Source of the DNA: Streptococcus porci DSM 23759
Lineage (GTDB): Bacteria > Bacillota > Bacilli > Lactobacillales > Streptococcaceae
Assembly (NCBI RefSeq): GCF_000423765.1
Contig: NZ_AUIP01000009.1
Span: 49,121-113,120 of the forward strand
Length of the DNA stretch: 64,000 nucleotides
Reading direction: 5' to 3'
Below are positions 12,091 to 21,261 of this stretch, piece by piece. The position numbers and the translations under genes were made by a program. Each line of letters starts with the position of its first letter. Positions within the stretch are counted from its first letter, which is position 1. The notes below the pieces were generated by a model. That model was given only the letters and a program-made list of their open reading frames with translations. It was not told the DNA's origin and did no database searches.

Positions 12091-13979
12091 TTCAGATTGG
12101 CAAACTCTTTGCTGGTCGGTATCGTATTCTCAAATCCATCGGTCGCGGGGGAATGGCAGATGTTTACTTGGCAAATGACCTGATTTTGGACAATGAAGAA
12201 GTGGCTATCAAGGTCCTTCGAACCAATTACCAAACAGACCAAGTAGCTGTTGCCCGTTTTCAACGTGAGGCACGAGCTATGGCGGAGCTTTCTCACCCTA
12301 ATATCGTTGCCATACGCGACATCGGCGAGGAAGATGGTCAACAATTTCTTGTGATGGAATATGTTGACGGCGCTGATTTGAAGAAATACATTCACGACCA
12401 TGGTCCTCTATCGAATGAAGAAGTCATTCGCATTATGCGACAAGTCTTGTCAGCTATGACCCTTGCACACCAGAAAGGGATTATTCATCGTGACCTTAAG
12501 CCACAAAATGTTCTTCTGACAAAAGATGGTAGAGCTAAGGTGACGGACTTTGGGATTGCGGTGGCCTTTGCTGAGACAAGTCTAACTCAGACCAACTCCA
12601 TGTTGGGTTCAGTTCACTATCTATCTCCTGAGCAAGCACGTGGTTCTAAGGCTACTATCCAAAGCGATATCTACGCTATGGGAATCATGCTCTTTGAAAT
12701 GCTAACAGGACATATTCCCTATGATGGTGATTCAGCAGTCACCATTGCTTTACAGCATTTTCAAAAACCCTTGCCTTCAATTGTGGCTGAGAATCCAAAT
12801 GTTCCACAAGCTTTGGAAAATGTGGTTCTGCGAGCGACAGCTAAAAAATTGACTGACCGCTACATTTCCACCTATCAAATGATTCGTGACCTCTCATCTG
12901 CTTTGGATCCAGGACGAGCTAGGGAGCGTCGTTTGACTTTTGATAATGGGTCAACAACGAAGACAAGCCTGCCTAAGCTGGAGACAAATACGGCAAATAC
13001 GTCTCGTGACCACCTGTTGAAAAAAACATCTGAGATTGAGGCTCCACCAACAGTAGCCGCTCCATCAAGCGAACATGGGCAGCAAACCTCAAAACCTGTC
13101 AAGAAAAAACGCCGCCCATTAGCGACATTTTTCAAGATTTTCTTAGGTATTTTACTGATTTTTGGATTAATATTCGGCTATTTGGCACTTTCAGACAAAA
13201 CTGAAGTTAAGGTACCAGATATGATTGGCATGACGCAGACTCAAGCAGAAAGTGCTCTTGAAGAAGCTGGCCTGAAGCTAGGAACAGTTTACGAAATTGA
13301 CAGCGAGACTGTTGAATCTGGAAAGGTTGTGAAAACCAATCCGACCCCAGGGGCCAATCGTAAAGAGGGATCGAAAGTTGACTTGTACATTTCATCAGGT
13401 AGTGAGACCTTTGACATGCCAGACTATATAGGGAAGACTTATGAAGAGGCAAAAGCTGAGCTGATGGCTACTTATCAAGTACCTGAGGAAAAGATTACCT
13501 ATGAGGAAGTAGAAGATACTGATGCCGATAATGGAACCATTGTGTCCCAAACGCCAAAGGCAGGAGATTCTTACAATCTAAAAGGAACAACTAAAATTGT
13601 TTTTAGAGTAGCTGCTAAGGAAAATATTAGTATGCCAAATGTAACTACAGACGCCTCAGGGAACTCTATGACTTACAGTCAGGCTATAGCTGTTTTAACG
13701 GCTCTAGGCATTTCAGAGTCACGGATTAAACTCTACACAAAAACGGAGTCAGGTTATCTAGAGGTTAAAAAACCAAGCAGTAACAGTCTAGTTGTTGGTC
13801 AGGAACCTTTTTATGGAACTAGTATTTCTGTCAAGGGTGAAGAAACCATTACTCTCTATCTACAGGCAGAAGTTTCGACGACAACAGAAACCACTGAAAC
13901 AACAACCGCTTCAACTGAGACGACAACCACTTCAACTGAGACGACAACCAGTGAGACTGAAACGACCACCAGTCAGTAA
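12087..13979 (+). CDS. stkP: PASTA-domain Ser/Thr kinase StkP (PknB)
   Basis: A membrane kinase that couples cell-wall status to division. The kinase domain (about 12-270) has [22 protein letters not shown] and DFG, all intact. After a linker comes one membrane helix (about 347-367) and then about three PASTA repeats (roughly 373-440, 441-510 and 511-592); pneumococcal StkP has four. The last 38 residues are a Thr/Glu/Ser tail including four 7-residue repeats. It is coupled to the phosphatase upstream. MapZ, a known StkP target in pneumococcus, is also in this window. Confidence 0.96.
   Translation: MIQIGKLFAGRYRILKSIGRGGMADVYLANDLILDNEEVAIKVLRTNYQTDQVAVARFQREARAMAELSHPNIVAIRDIGEEDGQQFLVMEYVDGADLKKYIHDHGPLSNEEVIRIMRQVLSAMTLAHQKGIIHRDLKPQNVLLTKDGRAKVTDFGIAVAFAETSLTQTNSMLGSVHYLSPEQARGSKATIQSDIYAMGIMLFEMLTGHIPYDGDSAVTIALQHFQKPLPSIVAENPNVPQALENVVLRATAKKLTDRYISTYQMIRDLSSALDPGRARERRLTFDNGSTTKTSLPKLETNTANTSRDHLLKKTSEIEAPPTVAAPSSEHGQQTSKPVKKKRRPLATFFKIFLGILLIFGLIFGYLALSDKTEVKVPDMIGMTQTQAESALEEAGLKLGTVYEIDSETVESGKVVKTNPTPGANRKEGSKVDLYISSGSETFDMPDYIGKTYEEAKAELMATYQVPEEKITYEEVEDTDADNGTIVSQTPKAGDSYNLKGTTKIVFRVAAKENISMPNVTTDASGNSMTYSQAIAVLTALGISESRIKLYTKTESGYLEVKKPSSNSLVVGQEPFYGTSISVKGEETITLYLQAEVSTTTETTETTTASTETTTTSTETTTSETETTTSQ
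13893..13976 (+). repeat. four tandem 21-base repeats at the 3' end of stkP
   Basis: Four consecutive 21-base units beginning ACTGA(A/G)AC, at 13893, 13914, 13935 and 13956. They encode [21 protein letters not shown] and TETTTSQ, and the stop codon follows immediately. Units differ by a few bases but not in length, so repeat number could change without breaking the frame. Confidence 0.95.
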
Positions 13980-13980
13980 G

Positions 13981-14007
13981 AAAATCCGCCCTAGGGTGGA
14001 TTTTTTG
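13981..14007 (+). terminator. stkP terminator
   Basis: AAATCCGCC-CTA-GGGTGGATT stem followed by TTTTTT. Confidence 0.9.
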
Positions 14008-14086
14008 CTTTTTCTGAAAGAATGGCTGAAATTTGAGATTAAATCTGATAAAATGGCATTAGCGATGACAACAGTAAAGGAGTAAC

Positions 14087-14785
14087 ATGAAAAAATTTCA
14101 TATTTTCTTGATTGTGGAGAGTGCCCTCTTGGCTATGGCTATCATGACCATTTTGTCCAAGGACATTTCTGCCTTTCTCTTGCTCTTGGTGGTGACCTTA
14201 CTTTTGCTCCGCTTTTACAATTTGGGCAGTCGCAATAATTTTCTTCTGACAGCTAGTTTTTGGTTGCTCTTTCTGGTTTTCATGCTTAATCCTTACGTGA
14301 TTGTGGCCATTCTTTTCGGTGTGGTCTATGTTTTGATTAATCATTTTTCTCAGGTTAAGCAGAACAATCGCAGAGCTTTGATTCGCTTTGAGGAAAAGGA
14401 GTTGACGGTATCAACTTCTGCTAATCAGTGGCTCGGTGATCACGAACCTCTCAAACGGACCAGCTTTGCTTTTGACGACATCAATATTATCCGTCTTACA
14501 GGAAATGACACCATTGATTTGAGGGAAGTTATCGTGTCAGGAAAGGCCAATCATATCCTGATTCGTAAGGTTTATGGGCCGACTCAGATTATTGTACCAG
14601 TGGATGTAGCCGTTCGTTTAAATACAGCTTGTATCTACGGCAGTGTTACCTTTTTTGACTATCCTGAATACGATTTACGTAATGAGACGATTACTCTGGA
14701 AGAAGAAGGATTCAATCAGGCCAATAAAAGCATGAAGATTGTTGTCACTATACTAGCAGGCAATGTGGAGGTGGTCAGAGGATGA
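14087..14785 (+). CDS. liaF: LiaF-type envelope-stress regulator (VraT)
   Basis: A membrane inhibitor or sensor partner of the LiaRS two-component system. The N-terminal half has several hydrophobic segments (about residues 4-90), and the C-terminal half is the conserved cytoplasmic beta-rich LiaF domain. The 232-residue length is normal. AAAGGAG precedes the ATG. It overlaps liaS by ATGA and is the first gene of a three-gene operon after the stkP terminator; TGATAAAAT about 30 bases upstream may be its promoter. Confidence 0.93.
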   Translation: MKKFHIFLIVESALLAMAIMTILSKDISAFLLLLVVTLLLLRFYNLGSRNNFLLTASFWLLFLVFMLNPYVIVAILFGVVYVLINHFSQVKQNNRRALIRFEEKELTVSTSANQWLGDHEPLKRTSFAFDDINIIRLTGNDTIDLREVIVSGKANHILIRKVYGPTQIIVPVDVAVRLNTACIYGSVTFFDYPEYDLRNETITLEEEGFNQANKSMKIVVTILAGNVEVVRG

Positions 14786-15789
14786 AAAAACAAACCGTTG
14801 CTATGCTCTTTATCTTTGACCTTTTAATTTTGGGAACGGTTACCTTTGTTCTTTTTGATAGTCTGGGTCTAAGTTTCAAACTCCTCTTTTCAAACATTGG
14901 ACTAGGACTAAGGCTTGGTTTTAGCTTACTCTCTCTAGCGGTAACCCTCATGGTACTTTTACTTATGGGATGGTTTTTATTGGATGAGTTTAGTAAGCGG
15001 CAAACCAATCACAATTTGAGAAGAATTTTGGACAATAAACCAGTGCGAGAGACAGACGAGACCGAATTGGGACAGAATCTCTTACGCTTATCCAGTAAGA
15101 TGAGACACTTAACCAACAACCTTCAAAAAACAGAAAATGCTTATATTGAAAATAGTGAGGACATCGTCAAACAGGAGAGGCGGAGAATTGCTCGCGATCT
15201 CCATGATACGGTCAGTCAGGAGCTTTTTGCGGCTAGTATGATTTTATCTGGTTTAGCTCAGACAGCCCCTGATTTGACAAGCAAACAGTTGGAAGAACAG
15301 TTAAAAATGGTTGAGGGCATCGTCAATGACGCTCAAAATGATTTGCGGATTTTGCTTTTACACCTGAGACCGACTGAATTGGAAGGAAAGACTTTGTCAG
15401 AAGGTTTGCGCATGATTTTGCGTGAATTGACGGATAAAGCAAATATCACGGTGGACTACAGAGCAGAAGTGACTGATATCCCTAAAAGAATTGAGGAAAA
15501 TCTCTTTAGGATTGCTCAGGAATTTATCAGCAATACGCTCAAACATGCCAAGGCAAGTAGATTGGAAGTTTATCTGATTCAAAGCGACAGCGACTTGGAA
15601 CTCAAAATGATAGATGACGGTCAAGGCTTTGATCTAGATGCTAATCGTGAGCTCAGCTATGGTCTTAAAAATATCGAAGATCGGGTAGAGGACTTGGCGG
15701 GGACCATGAAACTACTTAGCAGTAAAGGAAAGGGCACTTCCTTGGATATTCGGGTGCCTTTGATGGAAGGAGACGAGGATGACAATTAA
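14782..15789 (+). CDS. liaS: sensor histidine kinase LiaS (VraS)
   Basis: An NarL-type histidine kinase responding to lipid II and cell-envelope stress. It has two N-terminal membrane helices (about 8-30 and 40-70) with a very short external loop, as in intramembrane-sensing kinases. The HisKA_3 motif RRIARDLHDTVSQELFA carries the phosphorylated His, and the C-terminal HATPase has N-box SNTLKHA and G-box DDGQGFD. The 335-residue length is normal. It overlaps liaF by four and liaR by 11 bases. Confidence 0.95.
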   Translation: MKKQTVAMLFIFDLLILGTVTFVLFDSLGLSFKLLFSNIGLGLRLGFSLLSLAVTLMVLLLMGWFLLDEFSKRQTNHNLRRILDNKPVRETDETELGQNLLRLSSKMRHLTNNLQKTENAYIENSEDIVKQERRRIARDLHDTVSQELFAASMILSGLAQTAPDLTSKQLEEQLKMVEGIVNDAQNDLRILLLHLRPTELEGKTLSEGLRMILRELTDKANITVDYRAEVTDIPKRIEENLFRIAQEFISNTLKHAKASRLEVYLIQSDSDLELKMIDDGQGFDLDANRELSYGLKNIEDRVEDLAGTMKLLSSKGKGTSLDIRVPLMEGDEDDN

Positions 15790-16414
15790 GGTAATTTTGG
15801 TGGATGATCACGAGATGGTGCGCTTGGGACTCAAGGGTTTTCTTAACCTTCAGCCTGATATTGAGGTGATTGGTGAGGCGGAAAATGGCAGAGCTGGGGT
15901 TGAGATGGCTTTGGAACGTCGTCCGGACGTAGTGGTTATGGATCTCGTTATGCCTGAGTTGGACGGAGTAGAAGCGACACTGCAAGTTTTAAAAGACTGG
16001 CCTGAGGCAAAAATTTTGGTCTTGACGTCATATTTGGATAACGAAAAAATCTATCCCGTCATCGAAGCTGGAGCAAAGGGCTACATGCTCAAGACCTCAA
16101 ATGCGGCTGAGATTCTCAATGCTATCAAAAAGGTAGCCAAGGGGCAACTGGCTATTGAAACCGAGGTCAATCAGAAGTTAAAAGATTATAAGGATGAACC
16201 GCACCTTCATGATGAGCTGACTGCCCGCGAACGTGATATCTTAGCTCTCTTGGCAAAAGGATATGACAATCAGACGATTGCTGATGAGCTTTTCATTTCT
16301 TTGAAGACGGTCAAGACACACGTCTCTAATATTCTCTCAAAGCTAGATGTGACCGACCGTACGCAAGCAGTTGTCTATGCCTTCAAGCATAGGCTGGTTA
16401 AGGACAGTGACTAA
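15779..16414 (+). CDS. liaR: response regulator LiaR (VraR)
   Basis: A NarL/FixJ-type regulator activated by LiaS. The receiver domain (1-120) has the acidic pair DD (9-10), the phosphorylated Asp in VVMDLVMPELDG, and LTSY and KGYMLK. The C-terminal LuxR-type helix-turn-helix contains LTARERDILALLAKG and TVKTHVSNIL. The 211-residue length is normal. It is the last gene of the lia operon, with a terminator-like hairpin just downstream. Confidence 0.96.
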   Translation: MTIKVILVDDHEMVRLGLKGFLNLQPDIEVIGEAENGRAGVEMALERRPDVVVMDLVMPELDGVEATLQVLKDWPEAKILVLTSYLDNEKIYPVIEAGAKGYMLKTSNAAEILNAIKKVAKGQLAIETEVNQKLKDYKDEPHLHDELTARERDILALLAKGYDNQTIADELFISLKTVKTHVSNILSKLDVTDRTQAVVYAFKHRLVKDSD

Positions 16415-16441
16415 AAGTGGAGACCTAAATAAGCACGATAA

Positions 16442-16473
16442 GAGGAAATTAAACGCTTATTTCCCTGTTTTTG
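16442..16473 (+). terminator. lia operon terminator
   Basis: GGAAAT/ATTTCC stem (16444-16464) followed by CTGTTTTT. An alternative AAATAAGC/GCTTATTT pairing overlaps it. Confidence 0.6.
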
Positions 16474-16503
16474 ACGATTAGAATGACCCCAAGGAGCTTC
16501 ACC

Positions 16504-17142
16504 ATGCAAAACGTTTTTAATTATGAAAAAGTCGGTCAAAAAGGAAGAATCGAGCAGTTTGTCCTTCTATCGACTTCACCTCGAAGGAGGGACCTTCTGG
16601 CCTTTTTAAACCCTGCTCTTTCATCGGTAGAAGTGGATGAGAGGGCCTTGGAAGAGCACTTTATGGAGGTTTTTAAGGAGGATGATTTTTTGACGCGGGC
16701 TGCCAAGGTCTGCTGTGAAATCACCAAGGCCAAGTCCGACATGGAGCTGGAAGCTGATACCCTCTATATTTCAGCGGATACTATGGTCATTTCGGATGGA
16801 AAAATTTTCAACAAACCGGTAGATCTGCAGGAAGCCAGGCAGATGCTCTATTCCTATTTTGGCAAGAGCCATGATGTGGTGACGGCTGTTTGCTTACGGA
16901 TGCAAGGCTATCTGGAAGTCTTCTACACAGTGGCTAGGATAGAATTTGCCCCTTTTTACCCAGAACTGGAACAGGTGGTGGAGGACTATCTGACCATCAA
17001 GCAGCCCCTGGATAAGGCCGGTGCTTATGGTTTTCAAGAACTGGACCCCCGCCTCATCAAGTCTGTAACGGGCGATATCCACACCATCATCGGGCTCCCC
17101 GTAGCAGAAGTCTCAGAGAGAATCTTTAAGACAGACCAATAA
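16504..17142 (+). CDS. maf: Maf-family nucleotide pyrophosphatase
   Basis: The Maf fold hydrolyses non-canonical or modified nucleoside triphosphates. Seen here: the N-terminal LLSTSPRRRDLL motif, the ISADTMVI strand and the DKAGAYGFQE segment, all at family positions. ATG 16504 is chosen for the AAGGAG upstream; in-frame codons at 16471 and nearby fall inside the lia terminator. It carries about 20 extra residues before the core compared with minimal Maf proteins. It shares a bidirectional terminator with the convergent MFS gene. Confidence 0.88.
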   Translation: MQNVFNYEKVGQKGRIEQFVLLSTSPRRRDLLAFLNPALSSVEVDERALEEHFMEVFKEDDFLTRAAKVCCEITKAKSDMELEADTLYISADTMVISDGKIFNKPVDLQEARQMLYSYFGKSHDVVTAVCLRMQGYLEVFYTVARIEFAPFYPELEQVVEDYLTIKQPLDKAGAYGFQELDPRLIKSVTGDIHTIIGLPVAEVSERIFKTDQ

Positions 17143-17166
17143 AAGCTTGCGACTTGCAAGCTTTTA
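17141..17166. terminator. bidirectional terminator between maf and the MFS gene
   Basis: AAAAGCTTGC-GACTT-GCAAGCTTTT palindrome overlapping both stop codons. Confidence 0.85.
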
Positions 17167-18357
17167 TTCGTTTAAGTTCAAACGGCTATAGAGGAAGGCC
17201 AGACCGGACATCAGGAGTATGGCCAAACCAAGGACGGCAAATGTTAGAATATGGATGGAGAAAGGCAGGGCCGTCATCAGACTTGTGGCCAAGGGCATAA
17301 AGATGACTGCCACTGTGAAAATGGAACTGAAAACCCGACCCAAAAGTTCATTGGGAACCTTTTTTTGCACCATGGAAAAGAAATGGATATTAAAAATGGT
17401 CAGGAAAAACTCAAAAATCAGATTGCCTGATGAGATGATGACCGCTGGTAAGCCAAACATGGCTAGTGGTGTTATGAGGGCCAGACCCATTCCGCTCAAA
17501 GCCAGCGAGAGGAGGAGATTGGTATGAGAATTTTGGAAGAGCTTCTTGGCAAGCAGAGCCCCTAAAATCGAACCCACAGCCCCCATGGACAGGAGGGTGG
17601 CATAGCTACTGCTATCGGAAAACAAGTGATTGCTAAAGGGAACTAAGTAATTGTAGGCTGCGATAAAGAAGTTGACAAGGGCTGCTACAACCAACAAGAA
17701 AAAGACTTCTTTCTCATGAAAGATGAACAAGAGGCCTTCCCGAATATCTCTCAAAATAGCCCCGACACTGGCCGCTTCCCTGGGTTCTTCCACATGTTTT
17801 TCTTTATGTCGAATGGAAAAGAGAAGGGCAAAAGAGAGAAAGAAGGTCAGGCTATCCAGGAGCAGGGTCGGTTTGAGACCAAAACGGTTCACAAAAAGAA
17901 AGGCAAGAAGGGGAGAGGAAATGCTGATGATTTGGGAGATGACTTCCAGCTTGGCATTGAAATCAACCAGACGGTCTTTTTCGACCAAGGTCACCACATA
18001 GGAGCGAAAAGAGGTTCCAGAAAAGGCATGGGAAATGGCCAGAATAGCATTGACACTGATGAGGCCATAAAGCATGATGTGGTCCGTTCCAATCAAGGCC
18101 AGAAGCAGGCACATGAGACCACCCACGAAGTCTGTTATCAGCAGAATCTTTCTTCGCTTGAAACGGTCAGCAACCGCTCCGCCAATAGGATTCAAAAACA
18201 AGGAAATCAGATTTTCAGCCAGTTGATAGTAGCCAAGGTAGCGTTGGGCAATGGGGCCAAGACTGACAATCCAGCTGCTATTTCCATAATCATAGACGAC
18301 ATTACCGATTTTATTGACCGCTCGGCTAGCTAGTAATTTGAGCTCATTTTTCTTCAT
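17164..18357 (-). CDS. MFS transporter, probable drug-type exporter
   Basis: A 397-residue protein with about 12 hydrophobic segments and the MFS cytoplasmic motif GGAVADRFKRRK between helices 2 and 3. It belongs to the MFS_3 type that includes macrolide exporters such as Mef, but the substrate cannot be read from sequence. Start ATG 18357 follows GGAGG. It lies downstream of an rgg-type regulator on the same strand, suggesting Rgg control. The RBS can pair with an upstream segment (see findings). Confidence 0.85.
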   Translation of the reverse strand: MKKNELKLLASRAVNKIGNVVYDYGNSSWIVSLGPIAQRYLGYYQLAENLISLFLNPIGGAVADRFKRRKILLITDFVGGLMCLLLALIGTDHIMLYGLISVNAILAISHAFSGTSFRSYVVTLVEKDRLVDFNAKLEVISQIISISSPLLAFLFVNRFGLKPTLLLDSLTFFLSFALLFSIRHKEKHVEEPREAASVGAILRDIREGLLFIFHEKEVFFLLVVAALVNFFIAAYNYLVPFSNHLFSDSSSYATLLSMGAVGSILGALLAKKLFQNSHTNLLLSLALSGMGLALITPLAMFGLPAVIISSGNLIFEFFLTIFNIHFFSMVQKKVPNELLGRVFSSIFTVAVIFMPLATSLMTALPFSIHILTFAVLGLAILLMSGLAFLYSRLNLNE

Positions 18358-18361
18358 AAAA

Positions 18362-18409
18362 ACCTCCAAAAACTTTGTGCTTCTCAGTCTACACTAGCAT
18401 CTTGGAGGT
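18362..18409 (-). promoter_or_regulatory. RBS-masking inverted repeat before the MFS gene
   Basis: On the minus strand ACCTCCAA (18402-18409) is perfectly complementary to TTGGAGGT (18362-18369), which contains the Shine-Dalgarno sequence of the MFS gene, with 32 bases between. It could mask the RBS in mRNA or act as a DNA dyad. Confidence 0.5.
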
Positions 18410-18433
18410 CGGAAAAATTTTGCAGATATGCCT

Positions 18434-19300
18434 TTATTTTACAAATTTTTCAAAATCAGTCTTGAAATTTTGGGCAATATGGGGAGAATCGAGCCATTCG
18501 CAGATTTGGATGGCATTCTTCATATCTTCAATGCCGTCTAAAACTTGACCAGATTTGTAGGCTTGCAGGCCCTTGAGAAAGAGAAAAATGGTCTTTTCAT
18601 AGAGTTTCGTCTCGTTTTTAATCAGTTTTTGGACTTCTTGCTGGTAAAAGTTGGCGATGTCAAGGGCATCACGGTGCAGGCAGGTTTCCCAGATATTGAG
18701 CATGGTCATGAGGACTAGGTGACGATGGGTGGCGATTTCTTTGTAGAAGTGCCTGCGTTTTAGAATTTCTTGTCCCATCAGATGTAGGAGGGGAATATCG
18801 ATGAAGAGATAGAGATTGCCGATTAGAACTAACTCATAGATGTTCCAATTTTCCGTAGCAAAAAGGTAGTCGGTTACCAGGTCCAAATTTTCTTTTGGGA
18901 AGGGGATGGAGTCATCGCATTTGCAAATAAAACCGTGCAATAAAATGCTGTTGAGTTGGTGCCGTTGGCGGTCAGGATGCTCTCTGAATTTCTCCATTTC
19001 TGCAGTCTGCATCTGACGAAAGCCCTCAATATTCCGGCGATATTCCAAGTCAATCAGTTGGCTCATAAAACGAATCTGGTCCGAGTGCTGGTAGCCAGAG
19101 AGGGCATCCATAAATTCCTTGACTTCAACATGGATATTTTCCAAGGCTGCCAAAAATTTAGAAACAGATAGTTCAGATTCGCCCCGTTCAAAGCGAGATA
19201 ACTGGGATAGGGAGACGCGATGATCGGCGACTTGCTTGAGAGGAATATGGCGATTATTTCGCAATTCTTTAAAGGTTTGACCAAGTTCTTTAGGATTCAT
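18434..19300 (-). CDS. Rgg/GadR/MutR-family transcriptional regulator
   Basis: A 288-residue regulator with an N-terminal XRE helix-turn-helix (about 7-62, with LSQLSRFERGES as recognition region) and a C-terminal helical repeat domain (about 80-285) that binds peptide pheromones in studied Rgg proteins. ATG 19300 gives the family N-terminus MNPKELGQTF. An extended -10 lies only six bases before that ATG and no Shine-Dalgarno is present, so a leaderless mRNA is likely. I found no convincing short hydrophobic peptide gene nearby. Confidence 0.9.
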   Translation of the reverse strand: MNPKELGQTFKELRNNRHIPLKQVADHRVSLSQLSRFERGESELSVSKFLAALENIHVEVKEFMDALSGYQHSDQIRFMSQLIDLEYRRNIEGFRQMQTAEMEKFREHPDRQRHQLNSILLHGFICKCDDSIPFPKENLDLVTDYLFATENWNIYELVLIGNLYLFIDIPLLHLMGQEILKRRHFYKEIATHRHLVLMTMLNIWETCLHRDALDIANFYQQEVQKLIKNETKLYEKTIFLFLKGLQAYKSGQVLDGIEDMKNAIQICEWLDSPHIAQNFKTDFEKFVK

Positions 19301-19306
19301 AAGAAG

Positions 19307-19315
19307 ATTATAGCA
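19307..19315 (-). promoter_or_regulatory. extended -10 of the rgg gene, adjacent to its start codon
   Basis: Minus-strand TGCTATAAT, followed by CTTCTT and then ATG. The expected transcription start falls on the A of the ATG. Confidence 0.7.
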
Positions 19316-19404
19316 TAGGTAGCACCTGAGAGAAATATTTCCCATATACGAGAACTGTATCTGGTGAAAATGTCGCTCTCCTGTCACCATTCCAAACTGA
19401 AATA

Positions 19405-19413
19405 TGCTATAAT
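19405..19413 (+). promoter_or_regulatory. extended -10 for the HAD/PPIase gene
   Basis: TGCTATAAT (TATAAT at 19408-19413), about 34 bases before ATG 19447. Confidence 0.65.
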
Positions 19414-19446
19414 AGTTTCAAATCTGTTTTTTTGAAAGTGAGCAAA

Positions 19447-20847
19447 ATGGACGCAAAAATAAAATACAAGGCTAAAAAGATTAAGGCCATTTTTTTTGAT
19501 ATTGATGACACATTACGTGTCAAAGACACGGGTTATATGCCAGAAAGTATCAAGGCTGTTTTTGATGGACTTAAAAAGAAGGGCATTCTGACTGGGATTG
19601 CGACTGGACGAGGTATATACGGTGTTGTTCCTGAAATTCGTGAGCTGAAGCCTGATTACTTTGTCACGATCAATGGTTCCTATGTGCTGAATGGCAAGGG
19701 CCAAGAAATCTTTAGTCAACCTTTGTCAAAAGAAGTCACGTCACGTTTTGTGGATTGGTGTCGTGAAATTGGGATTGCCTACGGATTTGCAGGCAAGGAC
19801 AAGCCCGTAGTTTCAGAACGTAGCCAGCTCATTGATGAGGCGATGGTACCCGTTTATGGCGTCTGCGATGTGGCACCAGATTTTCATTTGACGCATGATG
19901 TTTATCACATGTGGACTTTTGCCAAAAACAATGCAGAGCTGGTCTTGCCAGATGATTTGGCAGAGCATGTTCGCCCAGTTATTTGGCATGAGCACTCATC
20001 AGACGTGGTAGACCTAGAAACCTCGAAAGCTTCTGGCCTTGCAAAAGTTCTCGAGAAAGAAAGATTAGTACCAGCTAACGCCATGATGTTTGGTGATGGG
20101 CCAAATGATATGGAAATTTTTGACTACGTTGGCCTCAAAATTGCCATGGGAAATGCAGTCTCAGAACTGAAAGAAAAAGCAGATTATATTACAGACACAG
20201 TAGAAGAAAATGGCATTTTCAATGCCTTGGAGAAATTAGGAATGGTAGAAAAAGAACTCAACTTCCCACAACTTGACTTGGAAAATACTCAAGGTCCAGT
20301 TGCAACAATCAAGACAAATCACGGTGATTTGGTCATCAAACTTTTTCCAGAACAAGCACCCCTGACCGTTAAAAACTTTGTAGACTTGGCGACATCTGGT
20401 TACTATGACGGTATTATTTTCCACCGAATCATCAAAGATTTCATGATTCAGGGTGGCGACCCAACTGGTACTGGTATGGGCGGAGAATCTGTTTATGGCG
20501 GTAGCTTCCAAGACGAATTTTCGGAGGAACTTTATAATATTCGCGGAGCTTTGTCCATGGCAAATGCTGGGCCTAATACCAACGGCAGCCAGTTCTTCAT
20601 CGTCCAGAACCAAAACTTACCTTATAGCAAGAAAGAAATTGCCCGTGGAGGCTGGCCAGAGCCTATTGCTGAAGTCTATGCGGAAAAAGGAGGGACACCG
20701 CACCTTGATCGTCGTCACACGGTCTTTGGACAGCTCGTGGATGATGCCTCTTATGCCGTACTTGACGCTATCGCAGCAGTTGAGACAGATTATTCAGACA
20801 AGCCAAAAGAAGACGTGGTTATCGAGACCATCGAGGTTGTGGACTAA
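19447..20847 (+). CDS. fused Cof-type HAD phosphatase / cyclophilin peptidyl-prolyl isomerase
   Basis: Two domains in one chain. Residues about 1-265 are a Cof/HAD-IIB phosphatase with DIDDTLR near the start and [10 protein letters not shown] late. Residues about 280-466 are a cyclophilin with [14 protein letters not shown], the family signature, and SQFFIVQ. The fusion is known in streptococci. ATG 19447 is preferred over TTG 19432 because it matches the usual N-terminus and has GAAAGTGAG upstream. It overlaps the S1-domain gene by one base (TAATG). Confidence 0.93.
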   Translation: MDAKIKYKAKKIKAIFFDIDDTLRVKDTGYMPESIKAVFDGLKKKGILTGIATGRGIYGVVPEIRELKPDYFVTINGSYVLNGKGQEIFSQPLSKEVTSRFVDWCREIGIAYGFAGKDKPVVSERSQLIDEAMVPVYGVCDVAPDFHLTHDVYHMWTFAKNNAELVLPDDLAEHVRPVIWHEHSSDVVDLETSKASGLAKVLEKERLVPANAMMFGDGPNDMEIFDYVGLKIAMGNAVSELKEKADYITDTVEENGIFNALEKLGMVEKELNFPQLDLENTQGPVATIKTNHGDLVIKLFPEQAPLTVKNFVDLATSGYYDGIIFHRIIKDFMIQGGDPTGTGMGGESVYGGSFQDEFSEELYNIRGALSMANAGPNTNGSQFFIVQNQNLPYSKKEIARGGWPEPIAEVYAEKGGTPHLDRRHTVFGQLVDDASYAVLDAIAAVETDYSDKPKEDVVIETIEVVD

Positions 20848-21209
20848 TGAAAATTGGGCAAAAATACGAAGGTACGGTTTCAGGTTTAAAACCTTATGGT
20901 GCCTTTGTAGATTTGGATAATGGTATTAAAGGACTAATTCACATCTCAGAAATCAAGACAGGGTATGTGGATAGTGTTTATAATGTCTTTAAAATAGGTG
21001 AACGTGTGCAGGTTCAGGTCATTGATTACGATGAGTTTAGTGGTAAAGCTTCCCTATCTATGCGCAGTCTTGAAGAGGAAAAACACCACTTTCCCCAACG
21101 TCACCGTTTTTCAAATAGTCGACTGAGAATTGGATTCAAACCGCTAGCGGAAAACCTACCAGAATGGATTGATGAGAGCTTGACCTTTTTACGGGAAAGA
21201 GAAAAATAA
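20847..21209 (+). CDS. cvfD: S1-domain RNA-binding protein (CvfD/YugI type)
   Basis: A 120-residue protein with one S1 RNA-binding domain (residues 1-72; GQKYEGTVSGLKPYGAFVDL, then GLIHISEI) and a basic tail. Homologues act as general post-transcriptional or cold-shock regulators. It is translationally coupled to the HAD/PPIase gene and ends at a bidirectional terminator shared with cysK. Confidence 0.88.
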   Translation: MKIGQKYEGTVSGLKPYGAFVDLDNGIKGLIHISEIKTGYVDSVYNVFKIGERVQVQVIDYDEFSGKASLSMRSLEEEKHHFPQRHRFSNSRLRIGFKPLAENLPEWIDESLTFLREREK

Positions 21210-21212
21210 TTC

Positions 21213-21250
21213 AAAAATGACTTCAAGCATAAAACTTGAAGTCATTTTCT
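21213..21250. terminator. bidirectional terminator between cvfD and cysK
   Basis: AATGACTTCAAG-CATAAAA-CTTGAAGTCATT with A-run and T-run flanks. Confidence 0.9.
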
Positions 21251-21261
21251 GATACATTCAT

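Noticed and set aside
17716..18333. 205-residue plus-strand ORF
   Set aside because: It is antisense to the MFS gene, has no ribosome binding site, and is a low-complexity Lys/Gly/Gln-rich frame created by the codon pattern of the real gene.
18370..19446. Short hydrophobic pheromone (SHP-like) gene beside the rgg gene
   Set aside because: Only one weak antisense frame at the rgg 3' end was found; it lacks an RBS and is not hydrophobic in the usual pattern.
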